Below, piece after piece: positions 10,853 through 22,900 of a stretch of 64,000 nucleotides of DNA (positions are counted from its first letter, which is position 1; every line of letters begins with the position of its first letter). Location: positions 19,787,001 through 19,851,000 of the forward strand of contig CM076146.1 in NCBI GenBank assembly GCA_038025085.1, given 5' to 3'. A program made the translations under genes and the position numbers. The DNA is from Tetragonia tetragonoides. Its lineage: Eukaryota; Streptophyta; Magnoliopsida; Caryophyllales; Aizoaceae. The notes beneath the pieces were generated by a model. That model was given only the letters and a program-made list of their open reading frames with translations. It did not search any database and was not told the origin of the DNA.

Positions 10853-11948
10853 CCTCCTATGTTTAAGCACCGAAATGGCCCATAAAGTCTTAAGAGACAG
10901 ACATGGAGGAGTCTGTGGATTGCACATGAACGGTATGATGTTATCTAGGAAGATAATTAGGCTTGGTTATTATTGGACCACAATAGAGAAAGACTGTTGT
11001 GAATTCGTCAAAAGATGCACACAGTGTCAAACACACGCAAATCTACAACACATGCCACCAAGCCCATTATATACTTTTACCTCACCTTGGCCTTTTTTCA
11101 GGGGAATAGATATCATTGGCAAAATAACCCCAACAAGATAAGGGGGCCATGAATACATTCTAGTTGTAATTGACTACTTCACTAAATGGGTTGTGGCACA
11201 GTCATACGCAAAGCTCAAAGCAAAGCATGTGGTCAAGTTCATCAAGAACAATATAATAGCTAGATATGGGGTTCCCCAAGATATCATTAGCGATAATGGG
11301 TCACATTTCATGAAGGAAGTAATCGATCTCCTAGCTCAGTTCAAGATCCAACATCGGAAGTCATCTCCCTACAGACCGCAAATAAACGGTGCAGTAGAAG
11401 CGGCTAATAAAAGTATTAAGAAAATCATCGAAAGGATGTCTGAAAATTATTACGATTGGCCCGACGAGTTGCCATTCGCACTTTGGGGTTATAGGACATC
11501 TATCTGCGCATCAATAGCAGCAACACCATACTCCATAGTTTATGGAATGGAAGTCGTGTTACCAATTGAGTTAGAGGTCCCATCTCTAACGATCGTCTTG
11601 GAAAGCCAAATTTCAGAAGTGGATAGGGTCCAAGCCCGCTATGACCAATTGGTCTTGCTAGATGAAAAAAGGTTGCAAGCTTTGCACAATGTGAGAATCT
11701 ATTAAAAAAGGCTAACAAAGCACTTCAACCAAAGGCTTAAAGCGAGAGACCTCAAAGTTGGAGATCTAGTACTCAAAGAAGTAAAGGCCAATGTCACTGA
11801 CCCAAGAGGCAAGTTTAGGCCCAATTGGTCCGGTCCTTTTCTCATCACAGAAATTTTAACCGGTGGAGCTGCAAGATTGGCAGACTTAGATGGAATTGAG
11901 TTTAGTCAATGGATAAACATAGATCAACTAAAAAGATTTTATGCCTAG
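10853..11948 (+). pseudogene. Integrase of element A
   Basis: Zinc domain: HGGVCGLHMNGMMLSRKI then CTQCQTH (HHCC, about 10900-11037). Core: GIDIIGKITP (Asp), DIISDNGSHFMKEVID (Asp) and INGAVEAANKSIKKIIERM (Glu), so the DDE triad is intact. The C-terminal region, GKFRPNWSGPFLITEILTGG to IDQLKRFYA, ends at TAG 11946-11948, with no chromodomain seen. Nonsense codons are TAA at 11139-11141 and TAA at 11703-11705. The enzyme would insert element cDNA into chromosomes. The domain is unmistakable; this copy is dead. Confidence 0.85.
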
Positions 11949-12423
11949 GCAAGGCATCCAATATAGCACTTTCGAGAGGCCCACATAAGGCTAAGCAATC
12001 CCGAAAAGAAAAAAAAAAAAAAAAAAGGGATTCAATGTTAAAAAAAAAAACGCACGGATAAGAACTACGAGCGGCCTGATTCCCCTAACAGGATACGTAG
12101 GATAAACCAATTGCAATTGGGCCCGACCCCTTCATTATTTTCGCGTTCAAAAGTTGTTAAAAATAATAAACAACAATAATAAAACGAATAAAGTTGCAAT
12201 ATTAAATATAATTGAGCATGTCTCCATAAATAATAAAGTCCATTACAAATGACTTGGCAATTCAAAAAATAATAACGCAAATATTTAAATCTAAGTCTAA
12301 AAGGGGCACATCACCCTTATTTAATTTAATGCAATACAAAAGGCAATCCTAAGCAAGATATGCTCCAAAAAGAGTATTTTTATTAGTAGATTACTCCGTA
12401 GCTCCGTTAGTAGGACCCGCGTC
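11949..12423 (+). other. Noncoding spacer after integrase of element A
   Basis: AT-rich, with A runs around 12011-12030 and 12041-12050. It lies between the sense integrase stop and the 3' end of the antisense ORF, so converging transcripts would meet here. No coding frame is supported. Confidence 0.6.
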
Positions 12424-13950
12424 TTAAATGGACTCATCTATTGTTGGGCCCTCCACATCACGTTCCTTAGGAGCCCATCGCTCTCGGACCATAGGCTCTT
12501 CTTCTTCAATCTCCATTAAAGGTGTGCTTGAAGACACCTCATGATCATTGGCCCAGATTTGGGGTTCCTCCTACGGATTGGTATTGATCTTTTCCAAAGC
12601 TTTCTTGGCCTTCGGATTAAGGATGCCTTTCACATGCTTAACTCCTTTTTTCTTGCCCTTCCCCTCTGGGTCATTAGGGTTTGAGAGTCTTAGGCTAGCT
12701 TTGACCGATTGGGCCTTAAGATCGTCTTGTTCGGATTTCTTGCATGCACGGGGACCCTCCGCGATCTTGCAATCCATCAAAGCCTCATAAGCCGAAGATA
12801 TGGTCGTAGGCGCCTTGACATGAGGAATAGTCCACTTAGGACGATGATCCCATGCGCACTCCCATGATCTTAACATACTGATTGTCAATATTCGCGTGGT
12901 AGGAGGAAAACGATCCTTTTTTGGGATAATTTGGCGTTTCCCATATTGTCGCATGATACGACTAGGAAATATGTAAGTTGAGTTATGGAGACGGAGGATT
13001 TGATAATATCCCGTATCCCTGCTACATCCGATTGCGGATTTTAGACCCCACCACTTGACGGTCCATCGTAGCAAGGGACATGCTTCGTGGTACCCACGCC
13101 ATTCATCAATGGTAGATTCATAATACAATATTCGGCATGCGGGAAATTGCTTTGGTTGATATTTGAGCGCATTAGCAGGTCTCTCAATAAAGCACATGTG
13201 CTCAAAAAGCCATATCTACAAAAAAAGGCAAAATATATATAAAGTTAAATATCCATCAAAGATCAAAACTTTATTAACAAAACAAATAATTCAAGCAATT
13301 ATCCAAGCACTTACTTGGAGAAGAAGAGGGCTTCCCGTCCATCCACCAAGAGATGGCTCTTGTTTCTTGCGGTCCAAGCAAATCATGGTTTCGCCAAGGA
13401 CAAGAAACATAGGTGTAAAATCGTTTTGAATTTGTTCAACAATTCTAAGCATATTAGTTTTACCATTATTACCTCCACGAACAAAGAGGTACCTATGCAA
13501 GAGACATAAAATAAAGGCACGATTATAATAGGTCTCACTCATCACGTCATGGTTAACCCTTACCTTGGGAAAGAAGATGTCAATCATACCATTGAGGTCT
13601 AACTCACCACTCCTAGCAACGGAGGAAGCTTGTGTCGGTGATAGGCCAAGATACATTTTATAGTAGCCATCAAGGTTTGCTCCAAGCCATTGAGTGGCGG
13701 GAGCTTGGTCATGAGGAAACCCAAGGATAGCGGCAAATTCTTCGGAAAGTGCACATAATTCATTATACCCAAAGCGGAAGACATGAAGTTTATCGTCCCA
13801 AAACTCAATTGCGGCCTCAAGAAGATTCCATACGATTTGAACTTGCTTAAGGTGGAAGAGAGCACTCAAGTGGAAAGGCACAAGTCTCATCCTCTCTTCG
13901 GGGGTCATGGATTGTAACCACTTGTCAAATTTAACATTAATGCTTGTCAT
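12424..13950 (-). pseudogene. Antisense DUF7745-like ORF of element A, with an intron
   Basis: Exon 1, c(13315..13950), starts MTSINVKFDKWLQSMTPEER and contains DDKLHVFRFGYNELCALSEE, the FGxxELxPxxEE pattern I associate with the plant DUF7745 family. It ends LLLQ|GTAAGT. The 99-nt intron c(13216..13314) ends TTTGTAG. Exon 2 opens IWLFEHMCFIERP, continues through KWWGLKS and YIFPSRIMRQYGKRQIIP, and ends in a Lys/Glu-rich tail with TAA at c(12424..12426). One nonsense TAG lies near c(12571..12573); otherwise it is open for about 475 codons. Homologues at 19140-24900 and 38395-39767 lack the intron. Tat elements are known to carry antisense additional ORFs between pol and the 3' LTR; their function is unknown. 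Confidence 0.75.
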
Positions 13951-14099
13951 GGCTGAAATCTAAGAATAATTAGGGGGTTTCTCTCTCTAAAAAACTCTCT
14001 ATTGATGGCAAATTATGAAGGTGATGCCCCAAATCGGACTAACTCAAGGCCTATATTGGGCTCGCACGGAAAAGACGAAAAAATAAGAAAACCCGTCCA

Positions 14100-14285
14100 A
14101 AGGCACTCCAGCGGCCCCTGGGACAGCTGCTGAAGGCTCTATGGCGCCGATAGTGCAGCACAAGCCCAACGGCCACCAGCCGAGCTTCTGCGGCACGCCA
14201 CTGAGCCCCAGCGGTCAGCCGTTGGAGCCTGGCGACACCCCTTTTCGCCCCCGCTGCGCCGCGTGTGCCGCCGGACTGCTCCCAT
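14100..14285 (-). promoter_or_regulatory. GC-rich AGCGGC/GCCGCT cluster upstream of antisense ORF
   Basis: Dense GCGGC/GCCGC motifs (for example CAGCGGCCCC, CGGCCACCAGCC, GCCGGACTGC), 150-330 bp upstream of the antisense start at 13950. This parallels the clusters before the homologous ORFs at 18905-19025 and 38195-38275. No convincing TATA box is seen here; AATATAGG near 14050 is weak. Confidence 0.45.
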
Positions 14286-14895
14286 TGGCCGCCGGACCCT
14301 TTTCTTGAGACAAATCCCTTTTCTCCAGTTTTGGACACTTTCCTTATCCGATTTGGACTCAAATATGGCTCTTTTTCCTTTTTTTCGTATTTTCTATTAT
14401 TTCCTTAATATTAATGGAAACTCCACAATTTGCTTATTTCTTTTTGGATGATTATCATCTTTTTTATTTGTATGTTTTTTATTTATCCATTTCTACTTAT
14501 TATTTTCATTTCATTTTTTCACCCCTTTTCTTTTTTCATTTTTTTAAGGGGGGATAAGGTACACCCAATTTTAACTTTTTGGTTGTACCATTTTTTCTGC
14601 TAAATGGCTATTACTTGCGCTTTTGCTTAACTATGTGTGCATTTGCATTAGCCTAATTATGTGCAGGGACCCATAAATAAGCAAGCAATATTTTTACAAG
14701 TAAAGTCCAGATGTTTGTTCAATACAAATGTTCAAAAAATGTATTTCACACAAATACATTATCATAAAAACCATCACCCGCATCATCATCCATACGGGGC
14801 ACCTCAAAGTGGTCCTCCAACCTCCGCATCTCATCACCAAAGATCAACGCCACAACCAGGCTAGGGTCAAATGAGGAATGGCAGGCTGGCTCCGG
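14286..14895. other. AT-rich region without genes
   Basis: Strongly T-rich (14370-14560). It separates the promoter of the DUF7745-like antisense ORF from the 3' end of the antisense PMD gene. Nothing else is recognised. Confidence 0.5.
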
Positions 14896-16480
14896 TTATG
14901 AACTCCCTTCCCCGGCATAGCTCGAGTCATACCCCCACGAAGAACGAGGAGGCATGGTAGGCACCATAGGAGCAAAAACCGGGGGCTGGTAGTAAAGGCC
15001 ACCATATGAAGGATATCCCACATACCCGGGATAAGGAGGATACATCGACACATGCATAGGAGCAGGCTCCATATACGGAGTCATCCTCCTCCCACCAGGG
15101 CAGTCTGACCGATGTACAGGCACCCTCTCTCTCCTAGAACTCTCCCTTCGAGGGCTCCTCTCGCGTGAAGGACTACGCTCGGGAGAGCTCACACCCTCAT
15201 CATCCGACAACACCACTTGTCGTGACCAACGAGGAAGGGTTCGACGGTACTCAATCTGCATCCCACAGAATGTCATAAAACACATTTTTCAAAGCATGCA
15301 ACTTTGAAAATGCAAAATGCAAGCTTACCTTGTCCAAGTCAGCTCTTGAACAAGTACCCTTCAAAAGGGCTCGGGATATACAAGACTTCATGGCGTGCAT
15401 TGAAGACCTTCCCGGTCTGCTCACGATCAAGCTACACAAGGAAAAGTTAGTACAAGCATATATGTTGAAGTAAGGCATTGTACACTTCGCCAAAATTACA
15501 AATTTACACCAGGGCAGTCTGACCGATGTACAGGCACCCTCTCTCTCCTAGAACTCTCCCTTCGAGGGCTCCTCTCGCGTGAAGGACTACGCTCGGGAGA
15601 GCTCACACCCTCATCATCCGACAACACCACTTGTCGTAACCAACGAGGAAGGGTTCGACGGTACTCAATCTGCATCCCACAGAATGTCATAAAACACATT
15701 TTTCAAAGCATGCAACTTTGAAAATGCAAAATGCAAGCTTACCTTGTCCAAGTCAGCTCTTGAACAAGTACCCTTCGAAAGGGCTCGGGATATACAAGAC
15801 TTCATGGCGTGCATTGAAGACCTTCCCGGTCTGCTCACGATCAAGCTACACAAGGAAAAGTTAGTACAAGCATATATGTTGAAGTAAGGCATTGTACACT
15901 TTGCCAAAATTACAAATTTACCCTTGGGCCCAACCGGGAGAGGGAGGCCCTGGATGTCCTCATCAAGGTCCTCCATCATAGGGATCTCTCCCCATCACTC
16001 CTTCTCACCATATTCTCATCCTTGGACCAGCATATCCGGGACATCCACCTCGGTGTCATCAACCCGAGGTTCCTACGAAGCAAACTGAGTTAGCATCAAT
16101 AAGGCAAGAGAGGCATAGAATATCAAACATAAATTCTTAACTTCAAGCCCACAAATGAAGGCATGCGGCGATCACGGCGGAACTAATCATAGTGTCCCGC
16201 AAGGTCCTCCGCAGGCTCCCTCAAATACCGCATAGCATCTGACCCCACCATGGCCTCCGCAACCTGCTCGCGAGACAAGCACCTCACCAAGAACATGGAC
16301 GAGGAAGGATCCAAAGAAATCCTCGGGCCCTCCAAATCAGGATAAACCTGGCGGAAAATCCGCTCCCCTATGTACCACTCAAAGGAGAACGGGCCCGCAA
16401 TCAGGATACACTGACGGTCTACTGCCCTAGAGGCTAGGATGGTGTCCGGAGCCGACCTGTAATACTTCGCCTATGGGAAG
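14896..16480 (-). pseudogene. C-terminal part of antisense PMD-type gene of element A
   Basis: Exon-like blocks on the minus strand. About c(16140..16470): LIAGPFSFEWYIGERIFRQ and SSSMFLVRCLSREQ, matching the C copy (FEGPFGFVWYLRDRL, STMFYLRSPSV at 36492-36842). About c(15890..16075): an acidic block ending PLPVGPKG. About c(15310..15440): REQTGKVF. Last exon c(14896..15255): RSPSRERSPRRESS then a Tyr/Pro-rich tail ending at TAA 14896-14898. The acceptor GATGCAG|AT at 15256 is canonical. The N-terminal PMD block is missing, a TAG lies within the first block, and a 414-bp tandem duplication has doubled two exons. It is a broken relative of the genes at 1-1268 and 35066-37867. Confidence 0.6.
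15094..15921. repeat. Tandem duplication of 414 bp inside antisense PMD gene
   Basis: 15094-15507 is repeated as 15508-15921 in direct orientation. By eye only about three differences are visible: GTGACC/GTAACC, TTCAAAAG/TTCGAAAG and CTTCGCC/CTTTGCC. Both copies carry the splice acceptor GATGCAG and the donor-like AAG|GTAAGC, so two exons and an intron are doubled. Confidence 0.9.
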
Positions 16481-16547
16481 TAATCAATCTACACAAGCAT
16501 GCAACATAAGATATTTCCACACCAAGAAATACAACCCATACATAAGA

Positions 16548-16740
16548 TAAGGCCGCTCAGCCCTCAGCGGCCCAGCGCGTGGCCGTTGGACCACTTTTCT
16601 CATCTGCCTCTCACCGGGCGGGCCCACGAGTTCAAATTTCGTGCGGGATTGCACTTCTCGACCGTTGGAAGCCCGGGAGATAGGGGCAAGTCACCCAAAG
16701 TGACTTTTTCACCCCCGCAACATGGTTTCCTATCCTAGGG
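16548..16740. promoter_or_regulatory. GCCGCT/AGCGGC cluster, probable remnant antisense promoter
   Basis: AAGGCCGCTCAGCCC, CAGCGGCCCAGCG and GGCCGTTGG within about 50 bp, just beyond the truncated PMD exons. The matching PMD gene of element 0 has such a cluster upstream of its TATA box. No TATA box is visible here. Confidence 0.35.
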
Positions 16741-17053
16741 ACCGGGCATATTATCTAATTTTGGCAGGCACAGGCATATTATCTAATTTTCGCAGGCATA
16801 GGCACATTATCTAATTTTTGCAGGCACAATTTTCCAAGACAGAGGCATTACTAAAGCAGAGTTACGCAACGCTCTTTGACGTTGAGGCTATTAAAAGTAG
16901 TGTCACGTTGGCACCCGCAAAGCAGAGCTACGCAACGCTCTTTGACGTTGAGGCTATTAAAATTAGCGTCACATTGGCACCCGCAAAGCAGAGCTACGCA
17001 ACGCTCTTTGACAATGAGGCTATTAAAATTAGCGTCACGTTGGCAACCGCAAA
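16741..17053. repeat. Two tandem-repeat arrays upstream of the PPT of element A
   Basis: 16741-16828 has about three units of roughly 30 bp built on GGCAYATTATCTAATTTT. 16856-17053 has exactly three units of 66 bp beginning GCAGAGYTACGCAACGCTCT (16856, 16922, 16988). Because 66 is divisible by three, the second array is open through all units and would encode a 22-residue repeat (KQSYATLFDVEAIK and so on), but no start or domain supports a protein. The position matches the arrays of elements 0 and C. Confidence 0.85.
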
Positions 17054-17195
17054 GCAGGTAACCCTGACCACAGGCGGTCAGGACTTACTTTTTATCTTTT
17101 TCTAACATAAGGCATTTTCAAAAAAAACACTGCAGGATTTTTTTACCAAATATTTTGACCTTCGCTTTCACAAGCTCGGCCAAAGTGGGGGCTTC
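17054..17195 (+). other. 3' untranslated end and polypurine tract of element A
   Basis: Noncoding up to the PPT AAAGTGGGGGCTTC at 17182-17195, directly before the LTR start. It is preceded by AAGCTCGGCC as in element 0. Confidence 0.75.
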
Positions 17196-18737
17196 TGTAG
17201 ACACCCTAATCGGTTCTCATCCCCTGGCACCACAAAGCCCGATGATGATGGTAAGGGATTAAGATGGACGTAAGTAGAAAAGGACGTTTCTTGAAAATCT
17301 TGACCAAATTGCCTGAAACCTCAGTCTTTGGATAACCCTTGTTATAAGGATTCCAACGCCTTTGACCTTGCCTCAATCAGGTTCCCGAATCAAGAGATAT
17401 CGCGTCTTGAAGATTTGGGTCAAAACCGCACAATCCCGACCCCCTGGGTCAGCCCAAGGGCAATTTTGTAATTTACTAAGCACAAAAAGTCAAAATACCT
17501 AGTCGTGCGCGCGCCTTCGGGTCGAGCGGCTGACGCTGTCAACTCGGCGGCACACGCTTGACAGCTGGGACCCTCAGGGTAGCCGCTAGGCTCGGCGGCA
17601 CGCCGCTGGCCCCCTGCTGCCCTCCGGGTAGCCGCTGAGCCTGATTTTTGGCTGGGCCGAGTTTGGCGCCGAGTTTGCAACCCTAGGCCTCTAATTCTGT
17701 CCACTAACTCTATAATTACTCCCTTTCACCCTCTTTTGAGGGAGGTTGGTCAGTTTATAATTTTAAGAGCAATTTGAGAGCACAAATACCCCAAATCATA
17801 GAGAATTCAGATTTTTGAAGACTCAAGCAAGCTATTGCACCCAACCTTGCACCCAAGATTGAAGAGCAATTCCAATTCAACTAGTCCCGTTCGAATAGAA
17901 CGTCCAGGTTAACCATCTTGAGGGCCTAAATCTCTTATAAAACTACTTCTTTTATTATTTATAATCAGGTTTTATTTAGCTTTTGATTGTGGTTGAGCAA
18001 TTATGCTTGTTTTGACCATTGTAAATAATTATGCATGTTAGTTTAATTTAAAGTTCGCATTTTTTTTTTTTAGTTTATGCAAGTTTGCATCTTTTACATT
18101 GTTTGTGCATGCATATAGCAACCTCCTAGGTTTATTATTTTAGAATAAAATTAATATTTTTGCATTGTTCTTCTATTGAAGTTACTAACAAATTTATTGA
18201 TGTGCACGTGCAATGCTTGGCGCGTTTAGCAAAGTGTGGTAGGTTGGAACATTTTTATTATTGCTCTCATCTTTGGTTGTGTTTGATAAATAATATGCAT
18301 GCAAATTAGATATAAATTGTGCAAAGTGATAACGGTAGGCAATTTGGTTGTCTTTATCCCGCTTAATTAAATTTAGGATATTGGACGACCTGATTTGTAT
18401 GGAACCATAAAGCATAAATAAATATTTGACATGGATAGGCTTAGTAGAGGCCGTTAATACGGGCGATTTAGATGAGATTCGTTTTGTTTATTTTGTACCT
18501 ACACCCCCGAACTCAATATTTAGCCCATTGGGTATGAGTCAATTCCCAATAGGAATTGGGTGCACTTTTTGATGGTTTCCAATTGTTTCCTAAAAATTGG
18601 TGGCGACTTTATTGCTTGCAAATTATTATTCCCCATTATAATTGAATTTAAATTGCATATGACATATTATTTAAGAACCATTAATTCCAACACTAAAGCG
18701 CTCGCAAATTAGCGCCGGAAAGACGATGGTTCTTACA
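17196..18737 (+). repeat. 3' LTR of element A
   Basis: A 1542-bp LTR from TGTAGACACC to TTCTTACA. It has a GC cluster with CGGCGGCAC/GCCGCTGG units (17510-17650), an AT-rich TATA-like CTCTATAATT (about 17708-17717), and the R/U5 module with GAGGCCGTTAATACGGG, CCCCCGAACTCA and AATAGGAATTGGGTGCA. Its last 335 bp match 4241-4569. No PBS follows; the sequence switches directly to ATATTATACCCCC, which matches 38021 in element C. A therefore ends here inside element B. Confidence 0.85.
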
Positions 18738-19139
18738 ATATTATACCCCCTAAAAAAAGAAAATAATAAAAAAGAAAATAGAGAAAGAATAAAGCTAAGA
18801 GAGTCTCAGGTCTTGTAACGATGTTGTGCATTTGAAAATCGGACTTAAACCGGGTGGAATGGACCAAATGGGCGGGCGAGAGCAAAAGGGAAAAGCTGAC
18901 TGGGCCAACATCAGGGCCACTAGCGACGCTGGGCTTGGCCGCTGGCGGCTCTGAGCCAATGCCGAGGGTCGCTAGCAGCGCTGGTCACAGCCGCTAGCGG
19001 CGCTGGGTTTGGGCCTTTTTCGCGGATTTCTGACTGCTTTCTGACAGACTCTTTTGCGTATAAATAGGATTTACAGGATGTCCAATGTGGTATCTTTTTT
19101 TCAGACTTTTAGCTCCCCAAATTTCTCAAAGCTTCTATC
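18738..19139 (+). promoter_or_regulatory. Promoter of the antisense DUF7745-like ORF of element B
   Basis: Homologous to 38021-38394 of element C (both with TATACCCCCTAA and AAGAGAGTCTC). A GCCGCT/AGCGGC cluster lies at 18905-19025 (TTGGCCGCTGGCGGCTC, CAGCCGCTAGCGGCGC), followed by the TATA box GTATAAATAGG (about 19058-19068) and the ATG at 19140. Orientation is plus, opposite to element B. Confidence 0.6.
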
Positions 19140-19910
19140 ATGGTGACATCTTTCGAAAATCTTTTTGACGCTTGGTGCAAAAAATCTTACCGTGGAAGAC
19201 AAACTTGAACTGGCTCCGTACCATGTCTCAACCTTGTTGGCTCTGAAACCGACCAAAATCTTGTGGCCTCTTCTTTGATCTGCATTGAACTATTCGGACC
19301 CAGAGTTGCACGTTTTCCGTTTTGGTAACTCTGAATTATGCCCTTTAGTAGAAGAATTTGCTGCAATTACTAACATGTCTGACGTTCTTCCCCTAGTTGT
19401 GCCTTATTTGAAGGATGGTTTTAGTAATCAGTATAGGAAATCTCTAGGCTTGTCATCTGCGAAAGCCAAAAGCATGATTCTTGGTGTCGAGGACTTAGTT
19501 CAAATCTGTGAAAAATTTGCTCCCTCTTCAGAATAGGATGCAATATATAGGCGTTGCTGTCGACAGGCTTTTGTACTCTTCTTCTTGAATCTCCTGTTGT
19601 TTGTTAATGCAAAATCTTCCAACCTTGGTAGAGCCTTGTTGCTGCGAGTGGTGAATGAGGTAGCTGAAGGGCATTCTCCTTTGTATCTAGTTGTAGGAGA
19701 AACTATTTTAGGGCTTGACAGGTTAAAAATTTTGCCTCACAAAGCTTTTTACTGAGCACCTAAGGCTGCTGCGTCAAATTTGGTTATGCGAGCACCTAAG
19801 GCTGGTAGAGTCACTGGAGAAGATGATAGTTCGTACCCCTCGAGCCTGGAAGAGGATAACTTATACTGCCGCTACCTTCTTGGTTAGGAAAAGGCTGTAT
19901 GATGATATAT
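19140..19910 (+). pseudogene. Antisense DUF7745-like ORF of element B, 5' part
   Basis: Starts MVTSFENLFDAWC. It has LHVFRFGNSELCPLVEEFAA at about 19310, as in the element C copy. Breaks: an extra A in the run at 19179-19184, CGA to TGA at 19276-19278, TAG at 19534-19536, and a rearranged stretch near 19740-19800. The gene is cut after KRLYDD by the CACTA transposon that begins at 19911 and resumes at 24356. It lies antisense to element B. Confidence 0.7.
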
Positions 19911-22900
19911 CACTACAAGAAAATCCTTTTTCCGCAACGAGAATTCGAAACTACAATTTTTGGTCGTTGCCATACACACTTTATCGCAACGACACTAGTC
20001 AATCGTTGCGAAAAGTTGTTGCCATAAATTTTATTTTTACTTCCCTCTCACGAAATTTGTGCAGGTGAAGTTGAATTTTTGGGACTCACTTTCTGCAATA
20101 ACTCCAGTCGTTGCAATATATAAAGAGCATATTTCGCAACGACAAGAATCGTTGCCAATGTTTTGAACAATATATCGCTACGATCATTGGCGTTGCAAAT
20201 ATCCAGCTCCTGTACAGCAACGACTTTTATCGTTGCAAAAGCTCTCAAAACAAAAAATGAAAAATAAAAATAAAGCAAGTCGTTTATACTATCATTCGTT
20301 TTCTTATCCAGTATAATTTTTTCGAGACTTCAAGCACAAACAAATCTACCCTATCATTCATTTTCATATCAGTCTCCTCTCTTCAGCTCTCTCCATCTCT
20401 CTCATCCAACCTTCATTTAACATCCTTACAACCTTCTCCTCTTTCAATTTCCCTATCTAACTCCTTCTCTTCCTTCGGGTTACCCTATCTCTCTCATATA
20501 AAGATATGGCCAACAGAGACACAGTGAATCTCGCTACCTGTGTCATTTGCAGCTTCGACATTATCAAGGATTCAAGGTCTAATCTCTCTCTCTCAGATTT
20601 CCTATTCGTTTTACAGGGACTTTTTGTTGTTAAATTTGGATTTTGTTTGAGCTGTATTTGGGATTTGTTTAGGATTTGTGAGTTTAGCGTTTTTAATTTC
20701 TGGCTTCATCTGCAATTTTTGTTTGATGAAATAGGTATGTGAGAATTTGACTAAACTAGGGTTTCGTCTTCCATATTTGGTTTCTTTAATTTTCCCAGGC
20801 TGATATCCTCCCTCTCTCTTTATATTTCTGTTACTTCTAGTTACCCCATATTCAAGACGATGTGCCTGTCCATTCAAGAATTGAGGAGATTAAGGTGAAT
20901 GAGGGCTTCTCACTTATCAAGACCACCATTGTAGACTGTCAACGCACAACACCAGTATTGCCTTGGTCGATTTTGATAGAAGAGGTAACATTAAACCCCA
21001 ATTTTGTTTTGTAGAGTTTTAGTTATGTTTAATTTAGAAATTGATGTGCAGAAGTTTGGGAATTTGGATTATAAATTTTTCTTCACTGAGAATAACTTTA
21101 TATTGACTTTGAGTGATGCTTTTCCGTTAAAAAAAAGCCAATTAATTGGGTGAATTTAGCAAGATATGGGTTGAAGTTGTTTAAGGCTGTAAGTGTATCA
21201 TTACTAATGATTTGTTGCTAGAATCTTGTGTTATTGAGGCCCAGGCTTCTCCTCATTCCTTTAACAGAAAAGGATCTTCAAAATTCATTGGCTAATTAAA
21301 GATTATGGCCAGAGATAAGAGGAGAACTGTATGTGTATAGTGGCAAGTTATAATTCATTGAAAGGTCATATGTGACATAAGTGTAGGTCAGTTTCATAAG
21401 TACTAAGGCAATTTTGCTTTGTTTACAGGGTGTAACTTAACACTACCTTGGAAAGTGCTTGTTTTATTTAGGCATATATGCTTTAGTTTCTCAGGTTGGA
21501 TTAATATATCGGTCAAAAACCAAGACCTCTGAGACATGCTTTATCAATTGTCTATATGCCTGTTTCTGCCAATTGTCTCTATTCATAGCCATTTAGGAGA
21601 GTTTCATAAGTCCACTTGCTTGATTATGTGGGTAAATGATGATCTGGATGTGAGGCTTATAGCATAACACTTTTAGATTGTAGTTTGAGATACCTTTGAT
21701 TGTGGAATGGTATTAAAGTAAGATGAATTGGTAATTATTTTAATGTATGGGACCAACTACGAATGTATTGGGTTCGGTTTTTTTGTGCTTCCAACATGCT
21801 GTTCGCAACCTTGAATAGTTAATTATCATTTTGCAGGAGCCCCATCATTGATGGACTGATCACTACTGAACAATGACTCAATCGTCTAACTTTTTCATTC
21901 AGTTTTTTTCCCTCTTTAATTATTTTATACAAAGCTTTCATGTTTTATAGAATATAATGTATTTATTTTGTCAATACACGGTGCATGGCTATATGTTAAA
22001 ATGGAGAGGTCTTTTGTAGTTTTGTGCATACGATTATTGGCTGACCATTGCCAAGTTGGGAGACATTGAAATTTTCTATGAGTGCAATTCTACTACGAAT
22101 CAGGTACGTTGGTCATTTAAGTTTTCATTTGACCTAAGCATTGCCGTATTAACAACTAACAAGTCATGCTGCAACTATATATTATATATGTATCTATTTG
22201 TGAAATTTTGAATTGGAACTTATGCCACAGCATGCGAAGTGAGTTGTGGTTGATAGCCTTTTAATTTTAGAATATGCCTAGGCCAAAATTAGACTTTGTA
22301 TTTGGATGTACAAACTTGGAATGGCATCAACGTTTACTTTCACATTTTAGTGTTGTTTATCATGTAGCCTTTTAGCACTTGAATACAAATCATCTTTGTC
22401 GATTCTGAAGTACTTGAAGTCGTTATCTATCATCTGATGCCCACCTATCCCTTAACTAAAAGTTCAGAACATGTTCAATACTTACAACTCCACTTAGTGA
22501 ATTCTCTCTGCCTTATTGTTGTATTTTTTGGCTCTAACCTGATGGTGACCTGTGCGTATTGGTTTAGTTAAATGACCTTTGTGTATTGCATTAGTTAAGT
22601 GGCATGCTTGATATCGTCTAAGAACAACAAGAAATATTGAACCTGAATTTTAATTTTATATAAAGGTTTGCTCTGGACTGCTTGTGCATCTGTATTGATG
22701 GCTTATATTCTAATACGATGTTTGCCATGTTATTTGCTTGTTAAAGAGGCTGATGACTGAAAGAATAGAATTTGTTTTTGGGTCAAACATGTGCAGCTCA
22801 TTACCAGCAGTGGCGTTGTTGGCACGCTCCCCCTAAATCACCACTTTGGTAAGTGCTTGTTCTATTAAGTTGTTATGCATATGTTTCTCTTGGTTTTAAG

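Noticed and set aside
12424..13950. The spliced minus-strand ORF as a host gene
   Set aside because: Homologues sit at the same place inside two other retrotransposons (B and C), so it belongs to the element.
16818..17105. Open frame over the 66-bp array as a repeat protein
   Set aside because: The frame is open only because 66 is divisible by three. No domain or promoter, and the site is the typical 3' tandem-repeat position.
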